NCBI GenBank assembly: GCA_963926055.1
Contig: CAWUVK010000001.1
Span: forward strand, 248,001 to 312,000
Source: CAJXJP01 sp963926055
GTDB taxonomy: Bacteria > Patescibacteriota > Gracilibacteria > BD1-5 > UBA6164
Length of the DNA stretch: 64,000 nucleotides
Reading direction: 5' to 3'
Shown: in pieces, positions 42,136 to 53,362 of the stretch
Numbering within the stretch: the stretch's first letter is position 1
Layout of the letters: every line of letters starts with the position of its first letter
Program-made: the position numbers and the translations under genes
The notes under the pieces: model-generated
Database searches by the model: none
Told to the model about the DNA's origin: nothing
What the model saw: only the letters and a program-made list of their open reading frames with translations

Positions 42136-43212
42136 TTATTTATCATCTTTTCTATAAGACATAACTGTTTCTCAGTCTTTTTTATTTGCTAATTGTCCAC
42201 AAGCTGCATCAATATCATCTCACATTGTATGACGAATAGTTGAAACTACTCCATATTTTTCAAGTATTTTTTGAAATTTTTCGATTACAAATCTCGGAGT
42301 TGTTGTATATCCATCAGAACTTGTTCCTTCTCACGCATTATATGGAATAAAATTAACGTGTGCTAATTTTCCTTTTAATAATTGACCTAATTCGTCCGCA
42401 AGTTTGATATGGTCATTTACTCCATTAATCATGATATATTCGTAAAAAATTCTTTTATTTGTTTTTTCTACATAATTATCTAATGATTTCATAAGTTTTT
42501 CAAGTGGCCAAGTATGATCTACTGGCATTATTGAACTTCTCACTTCATCATTTGGAGCATGAAGAGAAATAGCAAGTGAAGTTTGAGGAAAGTCATTCGT
42601 AAATTTATCAATTCCTGGAACAATTCCACAAGTAGAAACCGTTACTCTTCTATTTGCAATAGCAATTTTCTTTTGGTGTGTAATAAATTCGATTGAAGTT
42701 TTTAGACCATCATAATTTAAAAATGGTTCTCCCATTCCCATATAAACGACATTTCTTAAAAAATCTCCTTCATCATTTAATAAACTACAAGCATAATACA
42801 CTTGTTCGATTATTTCTTCTGGATCAAGATTTCTTTTTAAACCAAGTTTCCCTGTTGCACAAAATGTACAAGCCATTGGACACCCAACTTGACACGAAAT
42901 ACAAAGTGTATTCCTCCCAGATCTGTGTCTCATAATAACTGCTTCAATAAATTCTCCTCTAGAAGTTTTAAACAAAATCTTCGTCGTTTGTCCGTCAGCA
43001 GATGTTTTTTGAGTATCAATATCTAGTGTTTTAAATACAAAATTTTCTTGGAGAATATCTCTCATTTTTTTTGGAATTGTACCCATTTCTTGAAAATCTT
43101 GAACATAATTTTTATAGATTGCATTCTCAATTTGAGCATAACGAAAAGTAGGAAAACCATTTTGTTTTAAGACTTCTTTTACTTTTGCTTCATTATGAAT
43201 TGAATATTTCAT
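42136..43212 (-). CDS. rlmN: Dual-specificity 23S rRNA A2503 / tRNA A37 C2-methyltransferase
   Basis: 358 residues. A radical-SAM enzyme with CxxxCxxC cluster CPMACTFCATGKLGLKR, preceded by LCISCQVG; YMGMGEPFLNYD and TVSTCGIVPGI are also present. A second catalytic Cys lies near the end (IDAACGQLANK). TGA glycines occur in the C-terminal part (NAGEGTSS and KDGETVMS). It methylates C2 of an adenosine in 23S rRNA and tRNA. It is transcribed alone. Confidence 0.95.
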
Positions 43213-43343
43213 TATATATTTTGTAATAATTTCTAAATTTTGGCATATTCTAAGAATAAACTCGTATTTGTAAAGGTAAAATAAATTGATAAAAAAGATT
43301 TTTTTTTTATTATATTAATATATAATTTTTAAATTTTTTTCGT

Positions 43344-43997
43344 ATGAAAAAAAATCTCCTCGCAAACTCTATTGCTGAAGCTATGGTCGTGATGTTAGTT
43401 ATACTCATTTGAGTTACTTGATCGTATCAAATGTTTAGTCAATCAATAAAAACCGTTGATAGCAGTGAATACAAAATTAGAGCAATTTCGATGGCAAAAG
43501 AATGACTCGAAGCTGTAAATAATATCAGAGATACAAACTGGATTTTATTTAAATGAGATCTTCCAAATTGTTGGAATGTTTTAAATTATAATATTAGTTG
43601 TTTCAATGATACAGGAACAAATAGAGATATTAGAGAATGAAGTTATAGAACTTATATTTCTACGAATAATAGGTGGATATTAGAAGCCTATAGTTGAAAT
43701 TTAGATTATTCGGAAGTTGCTTACAGAGATCATTTTACTGTATGACTCGATGATAAATGATTTTTTACGCAGACACAACCATTTTCAGAAGAAATAAACC
43801 CCCCTTTTACCAGAGAAATAATTATTGAATATTTAGATGATTGAGAAAATCCTGTAAATAGTGGTGTTAATATTTCAAATGAACAAAAAATGAAAGTTAC
43901 TGCAAAAATTCAATGGATTGATTCTTGATCAAATCAAGTAAGAAAAGTTGAAATGAGTAATATTCTCACGAATTGGGCAAATAAAAAAGTAAACTAA
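43344..43997 (+). CDS. PilV-like prepilin-type protein
   Basis: 217 residues. Its N-terminus (ANSIAEAMVVMLVILIGVTGSY) resembles type IV pilin/PilV-type signal segments, with Glu at about +5 after the cleavage site. The remainder is a small exported domain (YRTYISTNNRWILEAYSGN; REIIIEYLDDGENP). It could be a minor pilin or a modification protein such as PilV. TGA glycines occur throughout. Confidence 0.7.
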
Positions 43998-44029
43998 AAA
44001 ACAATCCGTTCCGGATTGTTTTTTAGTTT
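43990..44029. terminator. Bidirectional terminator
   Basis: AAACTAAAAAACAATCCG pairs with CGGATTGTTTTTTAGTTT around TTC. The stop codons of both convergent genes lie in its arms. Confidence 0.93.
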
Positions 44030-47000
44030 GTCTGATTTTTATTATTTTGTTGTTGAGAATTGTTTTGTTGAGAATCTTGATTGAGATTTTCAGAAACTTT
44101 TCATTGGATTTCATCCATCGTAGCAAATATATCATTATCATCTACTACATCTTTTGATTTAATAAAACCATTATTATCAACATGTTCTTCAAAGAATTTC
44201 TTGGTAGAATCTTTACAAAATTTTTCATACGCACTTGTTTCTAAATATTTAGGAGTTAACCTTTCAAATTCAGCTTTGCTAGGATTTTGATACATAGGGT
44301 CATTTAATACGGATTTAGACCTTTTATCAAAAGTATTATCAGATATATTAATTCCATAATATTTTAATGTATCCAAAAAACTACATTTACTTCTCTCTCA
44401 ATATGCTTCATGTGCAGTTGCCCATAGAGGTGTAAATATCCTTAAATAATTTTCCATTTTTTCTTCTCTACTTAAAGCTGGATTTTGTAAAACTCCTTCT
44501 AGTGTTTTTAATGATTGCGAAAACAGTCTTTGTGATAAAGCATCAAGTCTTCAATCATTTGAAACTCTAAATTGAGTTTCACACATCCTTTCCATACCAA
44601 CAAATGCTGTATTGAGTTTTTCAGAATCAAATCTCCCATCATTAATCATATCTTTTTCTATTGAATATTCAGTATCGTTAGTCATTCAGACAAGATACTT
44701 GTAGTATTCTTTATATGTTTCTTGTTGCTTAATTTTCTTTTCATAATCTGGGTCATCTTCTTTTATTTTATCTTTTACTTTTGATAAAACAAATCAATCC
44801 TGACACTGCATTATTGGGAGAAGTTTTCCACCATAATCATCCCAAAATTTTGCTGCGACTTCTACTCCAGTATTTCCACTATTTTTCTTTATTTTTGCAA
44901 AACTAGCTTCCATAGCTTTGTTATTGAAACTTTTTATAATTAACTCTATAGTAGAATAAAATAAATCCCTACTTCCTGGAGTCATATTAAATAAAAATGT
45001 TGTATACGGAGTAGCAAAACCTCTATTTACAAAACTTTTTTTCAAAACTCCTTGATTCATATCTTTTGCCATATTTGTAATGGTAAAAACAAATGGAACT
45101 TTTGCTGTTTTTATATGATCACCGTTATGATTAATTAAATTATCCAGAGCTCATGAAGAATTTACTACTTCACCTCAAGCCATATTTCAAATAATATAAT
45201 CTACTTTTCATTCAAGAGTTGCCATATCTGAAGTTTTATTTGCTCCATCTTCTTGTTCATCTTTTATCCCTCAATTGAGAGCTCAACCATAATCTTTATG
45301 AAGTTTTGATCTTCTATTATAAGGGGCTTTTTTTTGTTCTTTTAAAAGTCTTTCCATTAACACTTCTTCTGTAAATGGAGTTGGTGGATTATTTTTGTCT
45401 CCAGATCATTCACAATCAGCTTTAATTCTTTTAAATAGTTCATCATTAACTGTTCAACCAAAAGCTCTATACCAAACCCATTCATTTCTTCTATCACATA
45501 AATCTGAATAATCTTTTGGATACAAAGTTCCGTATTTTCAAACGATAGTCATCAAAGCTGCTTCTTTTTCGTATTCTTCTGAATCTTTATTTTCAATAAT
45601 TTTAATTATTTTTTTCAACATAACATCAGAATCGGTATTTTTTAATTGACCGATTATTTCTTCCATTTGTTTTTTATTTTCCGCTTCAACGATTTGTTGC
45701 ATAGACGTATACAAATCTCATTCTTTTCATGTAACAGAAGCTATTTTCATAGCAAGTTTTGCAGATTTTAATTTTGATCCAGTTTCAAGTTTTTGACTTA
45801 CTGCATCAAATCAAATTTTAAATGCTCACATGAGTTCAGCTATACTTGAACCACTCATTAATCTTTTTGTGAAACTTGATTTTTGATTAAAATCTCAAAC
45901 ATTTTCTTGATCTGGGACTTCGTAATCTTTTACAGAATGTGGAATTAATCCATTTTGAATTATTTGTTGATACATATCACTTAATCCAATATATTTTCCA
46001 TTTTTATTTACTTCTAATGTTTCTTTTTCTCATTTTTTTCTTTCTTTTTCATTTCTTTTTTTGTATTCTCCTGTGATATATTCTCAACGAGAAACATCAT
46101 CACAATAGATACTTTGATTAGAAGAAGCTGATTCCGAAATAAAATAATTATATTCTATTTCATTTTTATCACTTCAACCTATTATTTTACCATTTTTTAT
46201 TTTTAATCATTCAAATTTTGAAGAAATTTCATGGTTTCCATTTTGGAGTTTATTTAAAAGATCTTCTGGAGATTGAACTGTTTCAAATCTTTTACATTCA
46301 TATTGTTTAAAACGATCAATAAATTCTTCATAACTCATCTTATCACCTGTATCTAAGATAACAGGAAGCGTTTTTGTATCATCAAAAGTTACATCAAACG
46401 AGGTTCATTTTGATTCTGAGTTTCAGATAATAAATGATGTTTTATTAATATCTACATCTTTATTTTCAGGGTCTAATTCATTTAAATAATCTTTACATTC
46501 CTGTTTTGATGAAATATTTTCTAATTCTTCAACAGATTCTATATCATCATTTTCTTCGAGATCTTTTTGAGAAATAATTTGAAAAAAATCATGAGTATCT
46601 AATGCTGAGTTATTATTATTTGTAATTTTATTACTCAGGTTTTCTAAATAATCAATAAATTGAATATATGAAACTCTTTTTGTTGCACCTGGTTTATTTG
46701 GACGAATTTTTCACAAATGTGAAGTTTCTTTTATTTCAACTCCGGCTGATTCTGCAATTGTCCCTGTATTTAGGTTCGTGATTTTTACAAAATTATGCAT
46801 CTGAGTAGATTCATTCCAAGTTTTTATAAACATTCACTCTTGAGCCACTTTAAAAGATTTTTTAATACCTGGATGAATATTATTATTTTCTTGGATAAAA
46901 CTTTTTAATACATCTGGATATTTATCTTTTGGAGTTTCATCTAGCTTATTTGTTATATCAGCTCTGTGAGTATAAGATTCTTTATTTTTTTTGAATTTAG

Positions 47001-47922
47001 AATCAAAATATTTTAAAAAATCTTCTGAAGCAATAAGTTTTTCAAAATCATCTGTATTTATTTTATCTAAATCTAGAGGAAGATAAAAAGTAGTTTTATC
47101 TATTGAATCAATAATATCATCGATTTCACTTTGAGAAATATTTATATTTTGAGGAATAGAATTTTGAATAATTTTTCTCACTTGATCAGTATCTAAGAGT
47201 CAAATATCTTCTAAAATATTTACTGGAATATCTCTGAGAAATGTTTTTAAAAATTGTTTTTTTTGATTTTCATTACAAAAAGTGAAAAAATCTTTTATAT
47301 TTTTATCAAAATCTGGATTATGAATATCTACAAAATAATTTTGTACAGCTGCTAAATCTATACCATTAGCTTGTGCTTTTTGAATATCTTTTTTCGAAAT
47401 ACTAAAATTTGTAAAAAAATCTTCTTGATTTTTTTCCACTAAATCGTCTGGAGATTTAATAACTTTATTTCTTTTTAAAAAATCTATTCTTGCTTTTTGT
47501 GTATCTAAAATTTTAGCAATTTCTTCTTGAGAAGATTTTGCTAATCCTGAGACAATAGATTTGATCTGATCTACAGAGAAATCATAACTATCTACAAAAA
47601 TTTCTTCTGCTGTTTTTAATGATTGTTTTATTGAAGCAGTTTTTTTAACAACTTGAGTAATAACTTGTTTTTCTATATTTTTCTTTTGTGCGTCTGTATA
47701 ATTTACAAAATCATTTGAAATACTTGCATATTTCTTTGAATTTATGTTTAAAAAAGAAATATAATCATCAAAATTTATCCCATTTTGATCAAAATAATTC
47801 ATATTTTTTGCAATTTTACTTGTAATAAAATCTTTTTGTGAACTTGCAATTAATTGACTCAAATCCTCATGTTTGGTTGTTTTATTGTTGCTTTCGTGAT
47901 TATTTGGTGCATTATTAGCCAT
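44023..47922 (-). CDS. Giant cytoplasmic protein, unknown (1,299 residues)
   Basis: A single open frame of 1,299 residues once TGA is read as Gly; it holds dozens of such codons. There is no signal peptide and no transmembrane segment. The N-terminal ~430 residues are helical and rich in Asp, Asn, Lys and Ile. The middle contains FETVQSPEDLLNKLQNGNHE. The C-terminal third includes SVTGKEGDLYTSMQQIVEAE, a TPFTEEVLMERLLKEQKKAP stretch and a Gln/Asn-rich tail (SQQNNSQQQNNKNQTN). No enzymatic motif was recognised. A good promoter precedes it. It may be a structural or secreted effector protein. Confidence 0.82.
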
Positions 47923-47949
47923 ACAGTGTACTTAAATATTATTTGTATT

Positions 47950-47978
47950 ATTATAACAGTTTTGCGAAAATATTGCAA
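47950..47978 (-). promoter_or_regulatory. Sigma-70-like promoter of the giant gene
   Basis: Minus strand: TTGCAA at 47978-47973, a 17-base spacer and a perfect TATAAT at 47955-47950, about 28 bases before the ATG. Confidence 0.65.
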
Positions 47979-48054
47979 AAAAATAATTTTTTAAATTTAC
48001 AAAAAATAATATTCTTTTAAAATGTTTATAAATATATTTTAAAAATAAAAGATA

Positions 48055-49416
48055 ATGCTGATTATTGGGATTTTTGTTTCGCTTATAGTTTTTTCTATAA
48101 TTGTAATTTTACATGAACTGTGACATTTTAGTGCAGCAAGATTTTTTTGAGTAAAAGTTGATGAATTTTGACTTGGGATTCCACCAAAGGCAAAAAAATT
48201 ATTTACAGATAAAAAATGAACTGATTATACTTTAAATTGGCTTCCACTTTGAGGTTTTGTAAAACTTGTTTGAGAAGCTCCGAATACATTTTATGTGTAT
48301 GACGAAAATAAAAAACTTTATAATAATCTTGATCTTGAAAAAGATTTAACACAAGAAAAATCCGTATTTTATAAAGATGGAACTGAAATTTGAGAACTCC
48401 AAAGACAACAAATATTAAAAGCACTTCAAGATAATCAAGCTCCGTATAATCTTTCAAATAAACCATCTTGGCAACAAGCAATTATTATTTTAGCAGGAGT
48501 TTTTGTAAATTTTTTACTCGCATGAATTATTTTTTCTGTATTATTTTTTATCTGAGTTTCTCCGATTTGAATAAATACAAAATTAGAAACTAATCTTCCT
48601 GTAAAATTAATCCCAAATTATTCTCAAGCAATAGAATCTGGAATTTTAAAACAAAATCCTGGCGTAATTCTCCAACCAGTAGAATGATCAATTGCTCAAA
48701 ATTCTTGAATTAATTTATGAGATAATATTATCGCTGTTAATAATCAAGAAATTCAATCTGCTGAAAATTTTATTGAAATAATAAATAATTCTGCAGAAAA
48801 AAAATTAGTACTAGAAATAATAAATCCTTGTCCAATCTGTCCAGTATGATCACAATGTAAACCTTGTAATTCTAGCAATAAAATAGTAGAAATTACACCA
48901 AATATTGATGGAAAAATTTGAGCATATATTTCGGAAAATATTACATATAACAGAGATTTTGAATATAAATATTGAGTTTTGGAATCTATAAAATATTGAT
49001 TTAGTGAAACATATTATCAATCACTTTTAACATTTCAATGAATTGGAACTTTAGTGAAAAAAATAGTCACTCCGGAAACTCCAGTAGAAAGGCAAGAAGC
49101 AATTGCTCAAGTGAGTGGACCGATTGGAATCGTAGATTTTATAACAAATGCTCTGAGTGGTGGTATAAAGTTATTATTTATTATCACTGCTATTATCAGT
49201 ATTAATTTATGAGTATTTAATCTCCTTCCAATTCCAGCACTTGACGGATGACGATTTATATTTATAACTATTAATGGAATAATAAAAAAATTATTTTGAA
49301 GAAAAGCAATTCATGCTGGACTAGAAAATATTATTCATGTAAGTTTTTTTATACTATTAATTGCATTAAGTATTTTAATAGCGTATAATGATATTATAAA
49401 AATTATAAATTCTTAA
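48055..49416 (+). CDS. rseP: Site-2 protease family zinc metalloprotease RseP
   Basis: 453 residues. The zinc-binding HELGH lies at residues 20-24 in the first helix, with TGA for its glycine. A PDZ domain sits between residues ~190 and 260 (SIAQNSGINLGDNIIAVNNQEI). The LDG motif in IPALDGGRFIF and C-terminal helices complete the site-2 protease. It cleaves membrane substrates such as anti-sigma factors. A cysteine-rich insertion (PCPICPVGSQCKPC, around residue 265) is unusual. The HD-domain gene follows 7 bases later. Confidence 0.93.
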
Positions 49417-49423
49417 AAAGATT

Positions 49424-50038
49424 ATGTTAGAAAACAATTTAGTCATTCAAAGAGCGATGAATTATGTAAATCAACTCTTAATACCTTTAGAAAATCATTA
49501 TTATCACCACTATGAACATGCTTTAGATGTAATGCAAAGAGCAGTTTATTTGGCAAAAAAAGAAGGTTTAAGTGATGATGATATTGAAATATTAGCAATT
49601 TCTGCATTATTTCATGATACATGATTTATTATTCAATATGATAAAAATGAACCAATTTGAGCAAAAATTGCACAAAATTATTTAAAAATGATGATGTATG
49701 ATAGAGATAAAATAGATCTCATTGAACAAATTATTTTAGCAACAGATCCAGATTACAAAACTCCTCAAAATATTTACGAAAAAATTATCAAAGATGCAGA
49801 TTTAGATAATTTAGGAAGAAATGACTTTTGGGCTAAAACAAATGATTTAAATAAAGAAGTGGAAGCTATAAAACAAATTAAATTAAAAGATCCGAAATGG
49901 AGACATTGAGTCATTGAATTTTTAGCAGAACATAAATATTATACAAAAACGCAACAATACGAAAGGAATCATTCGAAAAAAGAAAATAAACATAGACTTC
50001 AAAAAATGGTCGAAGAATTTGAAAAAGATGGAATTTAA
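49424..50038 (+). CDS. HD-domain phosphohydrolase
   Basis: 204 residues. HHYEHALDV near residue 28 and ISALFHDTGF near residue 60 give the His...His-Asp metal ligands; later IIKDADLDNLG gives the final Asp. HD proteins hydrolyse nucleotides or cyclic dinucleotides. The C-terminus is basic and helical. It is co-transcribed with rseP. Confidence 0.85.
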
Positions 50039-50069
50039 TTTATTTTATTTTAAATAAAAACTCTTCCCT

Positions 50070-50106
50070 AAATCCCTACTCTTTACAAGAGCAGGGATTT
50101 TTTATT
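50070..50106 (+). terminator. Intrinsic terminator
   Basis: AAATCCCT.CTCTT pairs with AAGAG.AGGGATTT around TAC, followed by T6. Confidence 0.9.
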
Positions 50107-50191
50107 TTTACTCCCGATATTATTCTTGTTTGATTTTTACAAAAAAAATCATAAAATCCTAGAAAATTTTAATTATAAAAAATAATAATAA

Positions 50192-51364
50192 ATGTTTAAT
50201 TTTGATTTACAAAATACTGACTGATTTGCCAGATCTGGTGAATTTGAGACTCCACATGGGAAAATTGAAACTCCAATTTTTATGCCTGTTTGAACAAAAG
50301 CAAGTGTAAAATGAATTTCAAATGAAGATCTCGATGAAATGTGAGCACAAATTATTTTAAATAACACCTATCATTTATACCTGAGACCTGGAGACGATAT
50401 AGTCGCTCATTTTTGAGGAACTCATAAAATGATGAATTATCATAAACCAATTTTAACTGATAGTGGTTGATTTCAAGTTTTTTCCCTTGGACAAACAAGA
50501 GAATGAAAGTCTCTGGTAAAAATAAATGAAAATGGAGTAGAATTTAGAAGTTTTATCGATGGTTCTAAACATATGTTTACTCCAGAAAAAGTTATGGATA
50601 TTCAATCAAATATTGGTGCAGATATTATTATGGCATTTGATGAATGTGCCCCAGGAACTTCTGATTGGAATTATGCAAAAGCTGCAATGGATAGAACTCA
50701 CAGATGGGCAAAAAGAAGTCTCGAACAAGTAGAAAAAAATAATAAAATTAGAGCGAAAGACGGGAGACATCCACAAGCACTTTTCCCTATCGTTCAGTGA
50801 GTAACCTATGAAGATTTAAGAACTCAATCTGCTGAGTTTATTTCAAGTTTAGATACTTCAGGAGTCGCTATTTGAGGATTATCCGTTTGAGAATCTAAAG
50901 AAGATATGTATAGAATTTTAGATGTTTTAAAAACAAAACTTCCAGAAAATAAACCAAGATATCTCATGGGTGTCGGAACCCCTGAAGATTTAATTGAAGG
51001 TATTTATAGATGAGTTGATATGTTTGATTGTGTTTTACCTACTCGTTTAGGAAGACATTGAGTAGCATTTACTCATAAATGAAATATCAAAATTACAAAT
51101 CAAAAATTTCTTCTTGACACGAGTCCTATTGATGAAAAATGTGATTGTAAAGTTTGTACAAATTTTACGAAATGATATATCAGACATTTGATAAAAGAAA
51201 ATGAAATGCTTGGAATGCAAATGATGTCATACCATAATTTATATTTCCTTATACATCTCACTAAAAAAGCAAGAATTGCTATTGAAAAAAATAATTATGA
51301 AGAATTTAGAGAAAATTTTTGGAATGATTATAAAGATGGTAAAATGATTAATAAAAATACATAA
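50192..51364 (+). CDS. tgt: tRNA-guanine transglycosylase
   Basis: 390 residues. Active-site Asp in LTDSGGFQVFSL, nucleophile Asp in the MFDCVLPTRLGRHG region, and zinc site CDCKVC with a following His are all visible. GVDMFDC and GIEGIYRG-type segments also fit. In bacteria it exchanges guanine 34 for preQ1 in queuosine synthesis; the enzyme may act on salvaged queuine or preQ1 here, as no queC-F genes lie in the window. TGA encodes the Gly of DSGGF and others. Confidence 0.96.
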
Positions 51365-51365
51365 A

Positions 51366-51402
51366 AAATAATCCCGGGAAATATTTCCCGGGATTTTTTT
51401 TT
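51366..51402 (+). terminator. CCCGGGA-type terminator of tgt
   Basis: AATCCCGGGAAA pairs with TTTCCCGGGATT around TA (51370-51395), with T9 after it. Confidence 0.92.
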
Positions 51403-51486
51403 TGTGAAAATATTTTTTTTATTTTATTTTTTATAAAAATTTATATAATAATACTATATTTTATATAGTTAATTGTTTATTCAGCT

Positions 51487-52065
51487 ATGTTTTCAGGAAT
51501 TATTCAAGCAAAAGCAAAAATTTTAGAAAAAAAATGAGGAAATTTTGTAGTAGAAAATCATTTTGACCAACCATTAGAAATTGGTGAAAGTATTGCTCAT
51601 GACGGAGCTTGTATGACTATTACTTCTTGGGATAAAGATTCATATAGTTTTTTTGTCATGGAAGAATCTCTCGATAAAACAAATCTATGAGAAAAAGATA
51701 CAAATCACTATTTTAATGTAGAAAGAAGTTTAAAACTTTCTGACGCGGTAAATGGACATTTAGTAACTGGTCATATTGATTCAACTGGAAAAGTTACAAA
51801 AATTTTGACTCATGATGATAATTCAGTAGAAATTTTTGTCAGTTTTGATTCAAAATTTAAAAACTATATTATTGATAAATGATCAGTAACAATTAATTGA
51901 GTTTCTCTGACTGTTTGTGCCAATGGAGATGATTTTGTAAGTGTTTCAATTATTCCTCACACCCAAGAAGTTACCAATTTAGGACTTTTAGAAATTGGAA
52001 ATACGGTGAATTTAGAATTTGATATGATTGGAAAATATATAAATAAAATTTATGGAAATAAATAA
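51487..52065 (+). CDS. ribE: Riboflavin synthase, alpha subunit
   Basis: 192 residues. It begins MFSGIIQ (family MFTGIIE). The two lumazine-synthase-like repeats are visible: HDGACMTIT with FNVERSLKLSDAVNGHLVTGHID in the first, INGVSLTVC in the second. It dismutates 6,7-dimethyl-8-ribityllumazine to riboflavin. Followed after 72 bases by ribH and then a RibF-like gene. No ribA/B/D in the window, so precursor supply is not evident here. Confidence 0.93.
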
Positions 52066-52137
52066 TATTTATTTTTAAGGTAAAAAAAAGGTAAAAAATA
52101 TAAATTTATACACAATATATTATTAATAAAAATTTTT

Positions 52138-52587
52138 ATGTCGCATTATACACTTAAAAAAGCTGATTACACTACACTTGATAAAAATACCAAAGTTGCT
52201 ATAATAACTGCGCAATTTAATCTCAATTACACTCAACAATTAGAAGACGTGAATGTAGATTTTCTAAAAAATGAAGGTTTTGAAAATATTGATACATATC
52301 AAGTTCCTGGAGCATATGAAATACCAGGTTTAGCAAAACAAATTTTAGAAAAAAATAAAGCAGATCTGATTATTTGTTTAGGTGTAGTTATTAAATGAGA
52401 TACTCCTCATTTTGACTATGTTTGTGATCACTCAGCGAGTTGAATAATGAGTTTAGTGACTTCATATAACACCCCAATAATGAACGGGATTTTGACATGT
52501 TTAAATGAACAACAAGTAGTAGAAAGAATTAAACCTGTATATAGTTTATCTGGACTAAACACACTTGTGGCATATAACCAAGTATAA
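52138..52587 (+). CDS. ribH: 6,7-dimethyl-8-ribityllumazine synthase
   Basis: 149 residues. Landmarks are AIITAQFNLNYTQQL, VPGAYEIPGLAKQI, and LGVVIKGDTPHFDYVCDHSA, where PHFDYV contains the catalytic His. The PIMNGILTCLNEQQ segment is also typical. It condenses the ribityl-uracil amine with dihydroxybutanone phosphate; the product feeds RibE. The Gly in KGDTPH is TGA. It lies 4 bases from the ribF-like gene. Confidence 0.93.
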
Positions 52588-52591
52588 AAAA

Positions 52592-53332
52592 ATGGTAAAA
52601 ATTATAAAAGCTGAGGTAATTCACGGAAAAAAACTCGGAAGACAACTCGGCTTCCCTACAGCAAATCTAGAAATTCAAGAAGGTATTATTGATCCTTGAG
52701 TATACAAAGTAAATATTATTTACAAGAAAAAAATATATCAAGGTGCTGCATCATATTTTATAGAAAAATGATTACTCGAAGTACATATTTTTCATTTTGA
52801 TAAAAATATATATTGAGATAAAATAAAGGTAATTATTTTTGATAAAATCAGAGATAATAAAAAATTTGATTCGCTTGATGAGTTAAAAAATCAAATCAAA
52901 ATAGATATTATTACCATTAAAAATATAAAAGACTATGTTTTAACTTTTGGTACGTTTGATCATGTTCATCCATGACATGAATACTACTTAAAAAAAGCAA
53001 AAAGATTTTGAGATAGGCTAGTAACTATTGTTGCTACAGATAAAAATGTAGAAAAATTTAAATCAATTTGACCGAAATTTCCTCTTTCTAAAAGAATGCA
53101 AGATGTAAAAGATTTACAAATTGCAGATATTGTCAGTCCATGAAATGAAGATAATCCTCTAATTTGGTTAAAACTATATATGCCAAAAGTAATTTGTCTT
53201 TGATATGATCAAAATAGTTTTACACAAATGCTCGAAGAATATATTCAAAAAGAAAATCTCGATATTTTTATAAAAAGACTTAAACCTTACAAAGCTGAAA
53301 AATATAAATCTTCATTACTCAAAGAAGTATAA
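52592..53332 (+). CDS. ribF: Riboflavin kinase-FAD synthetase with reversed domain order
   Basis: 246 residues. Residues 1-105 form a riboflavin kinase domain: KKLGRQLGFPTANLE is the GR-x-GxPTAN motif, then GVYKV, LEVHIFHFDKNIYGDKI, and KFDSLDELKNQI. Residues ~113-246 form a nucleotidyltransferase domain with LTFGTFDHVHPGHEYYL, the HxGH motif (TGA for its glycine), and VICLGYDQ. In ordinary bacterial RibF the adenylyltransferase comes first; here it is last and looks like archaeal RibL/TagD types. It would make FMN and FAD. It is co-transcribed with ribE and ribH. Confidence 0.82.
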
Positions 53333-53334
53333 AA

Positions 53335-53360
53335 AAAAATCCCGTTCGGGATTTTTTTTT
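53335..53360. terminator. Bidirectional terminator
   Basis: AAATCCCG pairs with CGGGATTT around TT, with A-runs and T-runs on either side. Confidence 0.88.
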
Positions 53361-53362
53361 AT

